A DNA stretch of 64,000 nucleotides from positions 6,575,001 to 6,639,000 of the forward strand of contig NZ_CP045644.1 of NCBI RefSeq assembly GCF_009498455.1. The letters are read 5' to 3'. Made by a program: the position numbers and the translations under genes. This stretch comes from Variovorax paradoxus (GTDB taxonomy: Bacteria; Pseudomonadota; Gammaproteobacteria; Burkholderiales; Burkholderiaceae_C). This document shows, in pieces, positions 51,251-60,023 of the stretch (position 1 is the first letter of the stretch; the number at the start of each line of letters is the position of its first letter). The notes beneath the pieces are model-generated. The model was not told the DNA's origin. It saw nothing but the letters and a program-made list of their open reading frames with translations, and searched no databases.

Positions 51251-53227
51251 TCAGAGCACCGACGCTTCACCCGCCGCTGCATCGTCCTCCCGCATCGGCA
51301 CCTCGCTGGCCACCAGGGGCGTGCCGAGGGGCGCGCCGGCCTTCCCGACCTGGACCGCCGCCATGTCGGCGTCGTTCGGGTACTGGTCCGCAATCCAGTA
51401 GTCGAACACCCGCCGCACGATGGGCGCCGCATGCGCCGCGCCGAAGCCCGCGTTCTCGACGACGGCCGCCACCGCGATGCTCGGGTCTTCGGCCGGGGCG
51501 AACGCCATGTACAGCGCGTGATCGCGCTGGCGCGCATCCAGCGCCTTGCCGCTCGCGCGCGCTTTCGCACTCAGGCCCACGGCCTGCGAGGTGCCCGTCT
51601 TGCCCGCCGAGGTGTAGGCGGCGCCGGCAAACACGCGGGTGCCGGTGCCGCCCCGGGTGACCGCCACCATCGCGTCGCGCACCACCTGGACGTGCTTGCG
51701 CGCGTAGCCCAGGTCCTGGGCCGGGGGCTGCACCTGCCGCACCACCTGCCCGCTCGCCGTGTCGCGGATCGCACGCACCAGGTGCGGCTGGAAGCGCACG
51801 CCGCCATTCGCCAGCGTGGCGTTGGCCGAGGCCAGCTGCAGCATCGTGAAGCTGTTGTAGCCCTGCCCGATGCCCAGCGAAATCGTCTCGCCCGGGTGCC
51901 AGGTCTTCATGTCGGCGCGCCGGTAGGCCGCGCGCTTCCACGCCTTGCTCGGCAGCACGCCGCGCGATTCGCCCTGCAGGTCGATGCCGGTGAGCTGTCC
52001 GAAACCCAGGGGCGCCATGAAGTCGTGGATCAGGTCGACGCCCATCTCGGCGGCCAGCGAATAGAAATAGGTGTTGCTCGACAGCTGGATGGCGCGGTGC
52101 ATGTCGACGCCGCCCAGTCCGCCCCGATGGCTGCGGAACGTGCGCCCGCCGAAGTTGTAGAAGCCCGGGTCGTTCTCCACCTTGTCGGCCGCGCGTTTGC
52201 CGGTCTGCAGCGCCGCCATCGCCATGAAGGGCTTGTAGGTGGAGCCCGGCGGATACGTGCCGCGCAGCGCGCGGTTCAGCAGCGGGTTGTCGGGCGACTC
52301 GATCAGCGCCTTCCAGCTCTGCGTGTCGATGCCTTCGACGAACAGGTTGGGGTCGAAGGTGGGCTTGCTCACGAAGGCCAGCACCTCGCCCGTCTTCGGG
52401 TCGATGGCGACCAGCGCGCCCCGGCGCTCGCCGAACATGTCTTCCACCAGCTTCTGCAGCTTGATGTCGAGCGACAGGACCACCGTCTGGCCCGGCCTGG
52501 CGGGGTGACGGGCCAGGCGGCGGACCGCGTGCCCGCCTGCCGAGGTTTCCATCTGCTCCACGCCGGTCTGGCCGTGCAGCGCGTGTTCGTAGCTCTGCTC
52601 GATGCCGACCTTGCCGATGTAGTCGGTACCCCGGTAGTTGGCGCGCTCGTCTTCGGCCCAGTCGTCCATGGCGGTCTTCTCGCGCTGGTTGATGCGGCCG
52701 ATGTAGCCGATCACGTGCGCGCCCACCTCGCCGTGCGGATAGCTGCGGAACAGCCGCGCCTTGATTTCCACCCCGGGGAAGCGGTAGCGCTGTGCCGCGA
52801 AGCGCGCCACCTCTTCATCGCTCAGGCGGGTGCGGATGGGAAGCGAGTCGAAGCTGCGCGAATCTTCGCGCAGGCGCTGGAAGCGGCGACGGTCCTTGGG
52901 CGTCACTTCGAGCAGCGCACCCAGCTCGTCGATGACCGTGGTGATGTCGTCCACCTTCGACGGCGTGATCTCCAACGTGTAGGCCGCGTAGTTGGACGCG
53001 AGCACCACGCCGTTGCGGTCCAGGATCTGCCCGCGGTTGGGCACCACGGGCACGATCGCCGTGCGATTGCTCTCGGCCCGGTCCGACAGCGTTTCGTGGC
53101 GCACCACCTGCAGGTAGACCAGCCGTGCGCCGATCAGTCCGAATCCGAACAGCACCGCGCAGCCGACCACCACCACGCGGCGGCGAAAAAGGGCGAGCTC
53201 GGCGGCGGCATTGCGGATTTCATTCAT
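51251..53227 (-). CDS. mrdA: Penicillin-binding protein 2 (transpeptidase), stand-alone copy
   Basis: A 658-residue class B PBP of the PBP2 type: one N-terminal membrane helix, the dimerisation region PNRGQILDRNG, and transpeptidase motifs GSTYKPF (Ser nucleophile), LSSN and KTGTSQ. PBP2 crosslinks peptidoglycan in cell elongation together with RodA. The usual mreBCD-rodA neighbours are absent, so this is either a relocated or a second copy. The C-terminal 40 residues are acidic and disordered. A long hairpin lies in its leader (53261-53312). Confidence 0.93.
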   Translation of the reverse strand: MNEIRNAAAELALFRRRVVVVGCAVLFGFGLIGARLVYLQVVRHETLSDRAESNRTAIVPVVPNRGQILDRNGVVLASNYAAYTLEITPSKVDDITTVIDELGALLEVTPKDRRRFQRLREDSRSFDSLPIRTRLSDEEVARFAAQRYRFPGVEIKARLFRSYPHGEVGAHVIGYIGRINQREKTAMDDWAEDERANYRGTDYIGKVGIEQSYEHALHGQTGVEQMETSAGGHAVRRLARHPARPGQTVVLSLDIKLQKLVEDMFGERRGALVAIDPKTGEVLAFVSKPTFDPNLFVEGIDTQSWKALIESPDNPLLNRALRGTYPPGSTYKPFMAMAALQTGKRAADKVENDPGFYNFGGRTFRSHRGGLGGVDMHRAIQLSSNTYFYSLAAEMGVDLIHDFMAPLGFGQLTGIDLQGESRGVLPSKAWKRAAYRRADMKTWHPGETISLGIGQGYNSFTMLQLASANATLANGGVRFQPHLVRAIRDTASGQVVRQVQPPAQDLGYARKHVQVVRDAMVAVTRGGTGTRVFAGAAYTSAGKTGTSQAVGLSAKARASGKALDARQRDHALYMAFAPAEDPSIAVAAVVENAGFGAAHAAPIVRRVFDYWIADQYPNDADMAAVQVGKAGAPLGTPLVASEVPMREDDAAAGEASVL

Positions 53228-53260
53228 CTGGCGAAGGGGGAGAAGGGAGGAAGGAACAGA

Positions 53261-53312
53261 AGGGGCGGAAAAGCCCGATAGGAGGCCCTCCTCGCCCGAA
53301 GGTTCCGCCCCT
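53261..53312 (-). repeat. Long inverted repeat in the leader of the PBP2 gene
   Basis: AGGGGCGGAA (53261-53270) pairs perfectly with TTCCGCCCCT (53303-53312), with a smaller GGAGG/CCTCC hairpin inside. There is no T-run, so it is not a standard terminator. It lies 34-85 bases before the PBP2 start and could control the leader or end GntR-side transcription. Confidence 0.6.
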
Positions 53313-53413
53313 CGGCTGTCATTCGACGAATGAATGCGCCCGGAAGTCAGCCCGGCCTCGCGCAGCGTTGCGCAGACAGGGCGGCCCCGGGTCCGCCGCC
53401 GCCCGCTACCGCC

Positions 53414-54139
53414 TCAGCTGAACACGCTCTCCAGGTCGACCTCTTCGGCGCTGTCGTCCAGCTTCAGGCTCTGCTCGATGTGGTCGAGGTGATGCAGCAT
53501 GAGCTTCTCGGCGCGCGCGGCGTCGCCGCGGTTCACGGCGGCGACGATTTCCTCGTGCTCGTCGGCACGGCAGCTGGTGGCCGTGGGCGCGTCGTACAGC
53601 GAGATGATCAGGCAGGTCAGCACCGACAGCTCGCGCATCGAGCGTGCCAGTGCCGAGTTGCCGGCCAGCTCGGCCAGCAGCACATGGAACTCGCCCGACA
53701 GCCGCACGATGGCGCGCTTGTCGTCGCGGCGGCGCGCGTCGGCCTCGAGCTCGATGTGGCGTTGCAGGCGCTCCCGCTTGGCGTCGTCGAGCGTGCGGAT
53801 GAGCCGGCGCAGCACGCCCGGTTCGATGAGGCGGCGCGCCTCGAACACATCCTGGGCCTGCTCGATGGTGGGCTTGGCGACGAAGGCGCCGCGTTGCGGC
53901 ACCAGCTCGACGATCTGTTCGTGCGCCAGCCGGGCCAGCACCTCGCGCACCTTGGCGCGGCTGGTCGCGAAGATCGTGGCCAGCCGGTCCTCGCCCAGCT
54001 TCGTGCCCGGCGCGAGACGGTGTTCCAGGATGGCGGCCGAAATCTTCTCGGCGATCTCGTCGACGCTGTGTTCGCGTGCGGTGGTGGCGCCAGTCGCGCC
54101 GTTCGCGCTGGTCTTGCGGGCTGGGGCTTTGGTGGGCAT
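53414..54139 (-). CDS. GntR-family regulator (FCD/FadR type)
   Basis: A 241-residue regulator with an N-terminal winged helix (about 25-90; LAPGTKLGEDRLATIF, SRAKVREVLARLAHEQIVE) and a C-terminal all-helical FCD ligand domain (RRLIEPGVLRRLI, FHVLLAELAGNSAL, DEHEEIVAAVNRGD). It is the last gene of the hydantoin-type cluster, 58 bases after the racemase gene, and is the likely regulator of the promoter at 58656. The ligand would be a pathway metabolite. Confidence 0.9.
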   Translation of the reverse strand: MPTKAPARKTSANGATGATTAREHSVDEIAEKISAAILEHRLAPGTKLGEDRLATIFATSRAKVREVLARLAHEQIVELVPQRGAFVAKPTIEQAQDVFEARRLIEPGVLRRLIRTLDDAKRERLQRHIELEADARRRDDKRAIVRLSGEFHVLLAELAGNSALARSMRELSVLTCLIISLYDAPTATSCRADEHEEIVAAVNRGDAARAEKLMLHHLDHIEQSLKLDDSAEEVDLESVFS

Positions 54140-54197
54140 CGGCGCCGATTCTATCGACGCCCCCTCCAGGCTGCAGTGCGCCACGGGGCCCACAACC

Positions 54198-54959
54198 TCA
54201 GCCAGCGGCGCGTGCGCCGTCGCGCGCCAGCAGCCGCGCCAGCGCCTCGGGCAGCCCCTGGTTCGGCTTGATCGGCGGCGGTGCAAAACTGCCCAGCCGC
54301 GCCGGCGCGGGCGCCAGCGACACGAGCGTCTGCGCATGGCACACGGCGCTCGACACGCCGTCGACCACCGGCACCGGAATGCGGTCCTTGATCGAGCGTG
54401 CCAGGCCCGCCAGCGGTGCGCCGGCAATGATGATCACGTCCGCGCCGTCGTCCTCGATGGCCGACATGCACAGGGCCTCCAGGCGCTGGCCGTGGTCGTC
54501 CTGCACGTGGCCGATGTCCTTGAGCGGACCGTCGAGGCTGCGGATGCTCGCGAGCCGGTCGATGAGGCCGTTGGCCTGCACGCACTCGCGGTACCACGCC
54601 GTGATGCGGCGCGAGATCGCGATGATCGAGAAGCGCTTGCCCAGCAGGCACGCACTCATCAAGGCCGCTTCGGTGAGGCCGACCACGGGAATGTCGAGCG
54701 CCTCTCGCAAACCGTCGATGCCGGGGTCGCCGAAGGCCGCGACCACGATGGCGTCGTGCCGCGTGTGGTGTTCGGCCGCGAGCGTGGCCGCCGCGTACGC
54801 GCCGATCAGCGACTCGAAGCGCGTCTCGATGTAGGCCACGCCGAAGGGCGCCGTGAGCACCTCGATGCGCGTGTCGCTCGCGGCCGCGCGGCGGGCTTCG
54901 GCCGCGATCAGGTCGGAGACGCTTTGCGAGGTGTTGGGGTTGATCAGCAGCAGGTTCAT
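54198..54959 (-). CDS. Asp/Glu/hydantoin racemase-family protein
   Basis: A 253-residue racemase of the hydantoin/allantoin racemase group. It starts LLLINPNTSQSVSDL, and the two catalytic-cysteine regions are VVAAFGDPGIDG, where the usual Cys is not obvious, and DVIIIAGAPLAG. In characterised hydantoin racemases these loops carry Cys. So catalysis may differ or the cysteines sit elsewhere (C104-like in SACLLG). It stands next to the dihydropyrimidinase gene, 23 bases downstream, which supports a role with cyclic amides. Confidence 0.82.
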   Translation of the reverse strand: MNLLLINPNTSQSVSDLIAAEARRAAASDTRIEVLTAPFGVAYIETRFESLIGAYAAATLAAEHHTRHDAIVVAAFGDPGIDGLREALDIPVVGLTEAALMSACLLGKRFSIIAISRRITAWYRECVQANGLIDRLASIRSLDGPLKDIGHVQDDHGQRLEALCMSAIEDDGADVIIIAGAPLAGLARSIKDRIPVPVVDGVSSAVCHAQTLVSLAPAPARLGSFAPPPIKPNQGLPEALARLLARDGARAAG

Positions 54960-54982
54960 GGCAATGTCTCCAGGCGAAGGGC

Positions 54983-56410
54983 TCAGGCGGGCCGGCGGCT
55001 CGGCAGCAAGGTGGGCTCGCCCCGGCGCAGGAATTCTCCGCGTCCGGCGCGCGGATGAAAGCGTTCGCCGTCCCACACGACCTCGCCGCGCGCCAGCGTC
55101 AGCGCCGGCCAGGCCTTCACCTCGATGCCTTCATAAGGCGTGTAGTCGACGTCGTGGTGCAGGTCGGCGTTGCGAATCGCGCGCGGCGTGGTGCCCCAGA
55201 CCACGAGGTCGGCATCGGCGCCGACAGCGATCGTGCCCTTGCGCGGGTGCAGCCCGTAGGCCTTGGCCGGGTTGGTGGACGTCAGCTCGACGAACTTGTT
55301 GATCGTGATGCGGCCGTCGAGCACGCCATGCGAAAACAGCAGCGGCAGCCGCGTCTCGATGCCCGGAATGCCGTTCGGGATGTGGCGGAACGCTACCTCT
55401 TCGCCGCCGGGCTTCTTGCCCTCGGGCGCGTCGTAGCGGAACGGCGCGTGGTCCGACGAGAAGATCGTGAAGAGCCCATCGGACAGCCCGTTCCAGATCA
55501 CCTGCTGGTTCTCGCGGTTGCGCGGCGGCGGGCTGCAGACGCAGCGCGCGCCCTGGTAGCTGTCGTCGATGCCCAGGTCTTCCGCGGTCAGGAACAGGTA
55601 CTGCGGACAGGTTTCGGCGAACACGCTCAGGCCGTGCGCGCGCGCCCAGCGGATCTGCTCGACGGCTTCGCGCCCCGACACGTGCACGATCATGATCGGC
55701 ACGTCGACCAGCTCCGACAGCGCAATGGCGCGGTGCGTCGCCTCGCGCTCCACCAGCATCGGCCGCGAGTGCGCGTGAAAGCGCGGCGCCGTGCGCCCGT
55801 TGGCTTCGAGCCGCTTGGTCAGCCACTCGATGCAGTCGGCGTTCTCGGCGTGGATCATGGCCATCGCGCCCTGCTCTCTTGCCACCGACAGCACGTCGAG
55901 GATCTGGCCGTCGTCCAGCTTCAGATCGTCGTAGGTCATGTAGATCTTGAACGAGGTGTAGCCCTCGGCGATGAGCTGCGGCAACTCGTGCTTCAACACC
56001 TCTTCGGTCGGGTCGCTCACGATCAGGTGGAAGGCGTGGTCGACGTGGGCGCGGCCCTCGGCGCGCTGGTGGTAGTCCTGCACGGCGGCACGCAGCGACT
56101 GGCCCTTCTGCTGCGCGGCGAACGGGATCACGGTGGTTGTGCCGCCGCAGGCCGCGGCGCGCGTGCCGGTGTCGAAGTCGTCGGCCATGCGCACCGGCGG
56201 CTCCATTGGCTGGTCGAGGTGGCAGTGGGCGTCGACGCCGCCCGGCGTCACGTAGCGGCCGGCGGCGTCGATCTCCTGCCGACCGGGCGGCAGGCCGAGG
56301 CCCAGCTGCACGATGCGGCCGTCGCGAATGCCGATGTCCGAATCGAAGGTGTCGCTGGCGGTGGCAACGCGGGCGTTGCGCACCACGAGATCGAGGTCGC
56401 GGAAGGTCAT
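54983..56410 (-). CDS. Dihydropyrimidinase / D-hydantoinase
   Basis: A 475-residue cyclic amidohydrolase. Metal-site motifs are GGVDAHCHLDQP (HxH), the carboxylated lysine in YTSFKIYMTYDD, histidines in HAENAD and VHVSG, and the Asp in SSDHAPF. Enzymes of this type open dihydrouracil, hydantoin or similar rings. The upstream gene is a maleate-isomerase-like protein 46 bases away. Allantoinase is a possible alternative, but the HCHLDQPM segment favours hydantoinase/dihydropyrimidinase. Confidence 0.9.
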   Translation of the reverse strand: MTFRDLDLVVRNARVATASDTFDSDIGIRDGRIVQLGLGLPPGRQEIDAAGRYVTPGGVDAHCHLDQPMEPPVRMADDFDTGTRAAACGGTTTVIPFAAQQKGQSLRAAVQDYHQRAEGRAHVDHAFHLIVSDPTEEVLKHELPQLIAEGYTSFKIYMTYDDLKLDDGQILDVLSVAREQGAMAMIHAENADCIEWLTKRLEANGRTAPRFHAHSRPMLVEREATHRAIALSELVDVPIMIVHVSGREAVEQIRWARAHGLSVFAETCPQYLFLTAEDLGIDDSYQGARCVCSPPPRNRENQQVIWNGLSDGLFTIFSSDHAPFRYDAPEGKKPGGEEVAFRHIPNGIPGIETRLPLLFSHGVLDGRITINKFVELTSTNPAKAYGLHPRKGTIAVGADADLVVWGTTPRAIRNADLHHDVDYTPYEGIEVKAWPALTLARGEVVWDGERFHPRAGRGEFLRRGEPTLLPSRRPA

Positions 56411-56456
56411 GGTCTTTCTGTGCTTTTCTGTCTATGTCTGGCGGGATCAGTGGGTC

Positions 56457-57185
56457 TCAGGCTTTCGCGTCGAACAGCCGGCCCCAGCCCTTCACGGCGC
56501 TCGGATCGACGCCGACCGTCTTCAGCGCGCGCCAGACCACGGTGGCCACCGAGTCGTAGATCGGGATGCCGAGCTCGCGCTCCATCTCCTCGACCAGCTG
56601 CGCGCCGCTCAGGTTGGTGCACATGATCGTGATGGCGTCGGGGCGCTGCTGCGCCACCTCGCGCAGCATGCGGCGCAGCGTGTCGGGCTCAACCTCGCTG
56701 AACGAGAAGTTCACCGTCAGGTCCAGATGCCGCTCGGCCACGCAGTCGATGCCGATGCCCGCGTAGTTGGCAACGATGCGCTGCTGCACGTCGTCGACAT
56801 ACGGCGACACCAGCCCCAGCGTGCGCGCGCCCTGCGCGGCGAGCAGCTCGTTGAGCGCCAGCACCGAGGTGGTCGCCGGAATGCCCGTCGCTTCGGTGAT
56901 GCGCGCGCACAGCGCCTGGTCTTTCTCGAAGCCGAGCCAGCTGGCCGAAGTGCCGCTCCAGCAGATCGTGTCGACGCGCGCATCGGCCAGCAGCCGTGCG
57001 GCCTCGAGGATCTTGCGGTCGTCGAACTGGTTGAGCGACGCGTCGCGCATCGAGATCTCGGTGACGGTGAAGCGCGAGAAATGCGCCGAGACGCCGGGCA
57101 CGCCCGCGACCATCGCGCTGGTCAGCGGCTCGAGCGCGGTGTTCGACGAAGGCGTGAGCACGCCGATGAGTTTGCGAGGGGTCAT
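56457..57185 (-). CDS. Maleate isomerase / arylmalonate decarboxylase-family protein
   Basis: A 242-residue Asp/Glu-racemase-superfamily protein. The TPSSNTALEPLT start, the ICWSGTSASWLGF loop with the first cysteine and IMCTNLSGAQLVEE with the second match the two-cysteine site of maleate cis-trans isomerases and arylmalonate decarboxylases. The reaction here cannot be fixed. In nicotinate breakdown such an enzyme converts maleate to fumarate. It lies between the MFS transporter and the dihydropyrimidinase gene. Confidence 0.85.
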   Translation of the reverse strand: MTPRKLIGVLTPSSNTALEPLTSAMVAGVPGVSAHFSRFTVTEISMRDASLNQFDDRKILEAARLLADARVDTICWSGTSASWLGFEKDQALCARITEATGIPATTSVLALNELLAAQGARTLGLVSPYVDDVQQRIVANYAGIGIDCVAERHLDLTVNFSFSEVEPDTLRRMLREVAQQRPDAITIMCTNLSGAQLVEEMERELGIPIYDSVATVVWRALKTVGVDPSAVKGWGRLFDAKA

Positions 57186-57204
57186 GGGAGTCGGGTGGGT
57201 GGTG

Positions 57205-58530
57205 TCAGACCGGCAGCTTCTTGCTGTAGTCGATCAGCATCGTGGAGCAGACGAAGAGGCCCGCGCCGGCGGCCGTGAACAGCATGAGCGCCATGAAGTA
57301 CGAGCCCGTGGCCTGCACGATGAGGCCGACCACGATCGGCACGCCGATGCCCGCCACGTTGCCGCCGAGGTTCATGGTGCCGCCCAGGAAGCCGACCTTG
57401 GCGCGCGTGCCGAGGATCGAGGGCACGCACCAGAACAGGCCGCACCAGCGCAGGAAGAACAGCGTGACCGACAGCAGCACGACCACGGCGACCGGGCTCG
57501 TGATCTGCGTCACCATGAAGATGGCGACGGTCGCGATGATCGACGAGATGCCGAACAGCGTGCGCAGCACCTTGCTCTGCGAGGCGCCGGCGGCCATCCA
57601 TTTGTCGGCCAGCCAGCCGCCGAACATTTCGCCGACGAAGCCCGAGAAGAACATGATGAACACCGCGCCGCCCATCTGCTTGATGTCGAAGCCGTGCACC
57701 TTCGACAGGTAGTTGGGCATCCACGTGAGCAGGCCGTAGAACAGCGCGTTGAAGCACATCCAGCCGAAGAACATGCCCCACACCGAGCGGTAGCGGAAGA
57801 AGTCGAGCACACGGCCGCTTGCATCGGCCGATTCCTTGGCGGCATCGGCGGCATGGCTGGCCTCGATGTAGCGCGCCTCGGCTTCGTTCACGCCGGGGTG
57901 CTGGCGCGGATGGTTGCGGATGTAACTCCAGGCGAAGTAGCCGGCGATCACGGTGCCGACACCGGCGACGACGAAGGCCGTGCGCCACGAGCCGAACAAG
58001 GCGATCAGCCCCGAGATCAGGATCGCGCCGAGCGCCGCACCCAGCGGCGCGCCGCCGTCGAGCAAGGTGGCGCCGCGGCCGCGTTCGGTCTGCGTCATCC
58101 AGATGCCGTTGAGCTTGCCGCCCGCGGGGTAGATCGGCGCTTCGGCCGCGCCCAGGCCCAGCCGCGTGAGCAGCAACGGCACCCAGCCCGTGCAGACGGC
58201 GGCGATGGCCTGGAAGAAGCCCCAGCCCACGGTGGCGCCGGCGATGACGACGCGCGGGCCGAAGCGGTCGGCCAGCATGCCGCCCGGGATCTGCATCAGC
58301 GCATAGGTCCAGAAGAACGAGCTGAGCAGCAGGCCCTGCACGGCCGGGCCGATGTCGAACTCCTTGGCGATCAGCGGCATGGCCACCGAGAGCGAGGCCC
58401 GGTCGATGTAGTTGATCGAGATCAGGAACAACATCATCAGGAAGATCTTCCAGCGCACCTTGGTGGGCTGGAGTGCGGCGTCGGGTGCTGCGGCGGTCGC
58501 CTTGGCGCCGTCCGTCATGGTGTTTTGCAT
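57205..58530 (-). CDS. MFS transporter (anion:cation symporter family)
   Basis: A 441-residue permease with twelve predicted helices. The YIDRASLSVAMPLI segment after helix 1, GMLADRFGPRVV between helices 2 and 3 and GLGAAEAPIYPAG in helix 4 mark the ACS (phthalate/glucarate/tartrate permease) family, which takes up organic anions. AGGAG sets the ATG at 58530. It is the first gene behind the sigma-70 promoter at 58656, so the operon imports its own substrate. Confidence 0.9.
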   Translation of the reverse strand: MQNTMTDGAKATAAAPDAALQPTKVRWKIFLMMLFLISINYIDRASLSVAMPLIAKEFDIGPAVQGLLLSSFFWTYALMQIPGGMLADRFGPRVVIAGATVGWGFFQAIAAVCTGWVPLLLTRLGLGAAEAPIYPAGGKLNGIWMTQTERGRGATLLDGGAPLGAALGAILISGLIALFGSWRTAFVVAGVGTVIAGYFAWSYIRNHPRQHPGVNEAEARYIEASHAADAAKESADASGRVLDFFRYRSVWGMFFGWMCFNALFYGLLTWMPNYLSKVHGFDIKQMGGAVFIMFFSGFVGEMFGGWLADKWMAAGASQSKVLRTLFGISSIIATVAIFMVTQITSPVAVVVLLSVTLFFLRWCGLFWCVPSILGTRAKVGFLGGTMNLGGNVAGIGVPIVVGLIVQATGSYFMALMLFTAAGAGLFVCSTMLIDYSKKLPV

Positions 58531-58655
58531 CGGCTTGTCTCCTTGCAGTGGCACGGATGCCAGCTTGCAAGGAAACGACCCGGCACGCTGGCGAACTTTG
58601 CAGTCGCGGGTCGGGAGCTGGTCCGGGCCAGTACACCACCGAGGCTGTGGAGCGG

Positions 58656-58684
58656 AATTTAGGCTTTGTCGAAATTAACGTCAA
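58656..58684 (-). promoter_or_regulatory. Sigma-70 promoter of the MFS-hydantoinase operon
   Basis: On the minus strand TTGACG (58684-58679) and TAAATT (58661-58656) are spaced by exactly 17 bases. The predicted start near 58648 gives a leader of about 118 bases before the MFS start. Confidence 0.75.
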
Positions 58685-58690
58685 CAGCAA

Positions 58691-58698
58691 TGTCGACA
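58691..58698 (-). promoter_or_regulatory. Candidate GntR-type operator next to the promoter
   Basis: TGTCGACA is a perfect eight-base palindrome just upstream of the -35 box, and a related TTTCGACAAA is in the promoter spacer (58665-58674). Both fit the T-n-GT-n2-AC-n-A style of FCD-type GntR operators. Confidence 0.4.
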
Positions 58699-58751
58699 AT
58701 CTTGTTTACGATAATGGCAAACACCTAGCCCGCAGCCCCTTCCCGACGGGG

Positions 58752-59978
58752 TCACGCGGCGTCGACGGCCGGTGTTTCCGCAAAGTACGCCATGGCCGCG
58801 AGCACCCCGCTGCCGGCCAGCGGCACGCCCGCCAGCTTGAAACCCATCTCGACGCCGGTCAATGCGGCCATCAGCGTCAGGTCGTTGCAGTCGCCCAGGT
58901 GGCCGATGCGGAACATGCGGCCCTTGAGCTTGCCCAGGCCGGCGCCCAGCGACAGGTCGAAGCGCTGGTGGATGAGGCGGCGCAGCGCGTCGGCATCGAC
59001 GCCCTGCGGCGTGATGACGCCGGTCAGCACGGGCGAGTGCACACGCGCGTCGGCGCACTGTGTCGGCAGGCCCCAGGCCTGCACGGCGGCGCGCACGCCG
59101 CGGCCCCAGCGCTGGTGGCGCGCGAAGATCACGGGCAGGCCCTGCTCGAGCACCATGTCCAGCGCCTCGCTGAGGCCGTACAGCAGGTTCGTGCTCGGCG
59201 TGTAGGGCCAGTAGCCGCCCTGGTTCATCTCGATGATCTCGTCCCAGGCCCAGAAGGCCTTGGGCAGGCGCGCCGTCTTCGCCACCTCGAGCGCCTTGGG
59301 CGACACCGCGTTGAAGCTGATGCCCGGCGGCAGCATGAGGCCCTTCTGCGAGCCGCTGATGGTGACGTCCACGCCCCATTCGTCGTGCCGGTAGTCGGCG
59401 CTCGCGAGCCCCGAGATGGTGTCGACCATCAACAGCGCCGGATGGCCCGCCGCATCGATCGCGCGGCGCACCGACGCGATGTCGGAGGTAACGCCGGTCG
59501 AGGTCTCGTTGTGCACCACGCACACGGCCTTGATGTGGTGCGTGGTGTCCTGGCGCAGCCGCTGCTCGATGAGGTCGGCCTGCACGCCGTGGCGCCAGCT
59601 GCGCGGCAGGCCGGTTTCGTCGCTGCCTTCGAGCGCGAGGAACTCGGGCTCAAGCCCTAGCCGGCGCGCCATCTTCTGCCACAGCGTCGCGAAGTGGCCG
59701 GTCTCGAACATCAGCACGTGGTCGCCGGGACTCATCACGTTGACGAGCGCCGCCTCCCACGCGCCGGTGCCGGACGCGGGATAGACGACGACCGGGTGCC
59801 GGGTCTGGAACACCTGCTGCAGCCCGCTGATGACCTTCTTGCCCAGCGTAGCGAACTCGGGCCCACGGTGGTCGATGGTCGGCAGGCTGATGGCCCGCAG
59901 GATGCGGTCGGGCACGGGGCTGGGGCCCGGAATCTGCAGGAAGTGGCGGCCGCTGGGATGGTTGTCGAGGGCGATCAT
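58752..59978 (-). CDS. Class V aminotransferase (alanine/serine-glyoxylate type)
   Basis: A 408-residue PLP enzyme. It begins QIPGPSPVPDRIL, has YPASGTGAWEAALVN for cofactor phosphate, VVHNETSTGV, the Asp in VDTISGLAS and the PLP lysine in SGSQKGLMLPPG. The family includes alanine-, serine- and ureidoglycine-glyoxylate aminotransferases. With dihydropyrimidinase and racemase genes nearby, a role in releasing or moving the ring nitrogen is plausible. It sits 45 bases after the hydratase gene. Confidence 0.9.
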   Translation of the reverse strand: MIALDNHPSGRHFLQIPGPSPVPDRILRAISLPTIDHRGPEFATLGKKVISGLQQVFQTRHPVVVYPASGTGAWEAALVNVMSPGDHVLMFETGHFATLWQKMARRLGLEPEFLALEGSDETGLPRSWRHGVQADLIEQRLRQDTTHHIKAVCVVHNETSTGVTSDIASVRRAIDAAGHPALLMVDTISGLASADYRHDEWGVDVTISGSQKGLMLPPGISFNAVSPKALEVAKTARLPKAFWAWDEIIEMNQGGYWPYTPSTNLLYGLSEALDMVLEQGLPVIFARHQRWGRGVRAAVQAWGLPTQCADARVHSPVLTGVITPQGVDADALRRLIHQRFDLSLGAGLGKLKGRMFRIGHLGDCNDLTLMAALTGVEMGFKLAGVPLAGSGVLAAMAYFAETPAVDAA

Positions 59979-60023
59979 GGGTGTTGTCTCCGTTCTGTGT
60001 TCTGGATGGGTGGAAGAAAGGTT

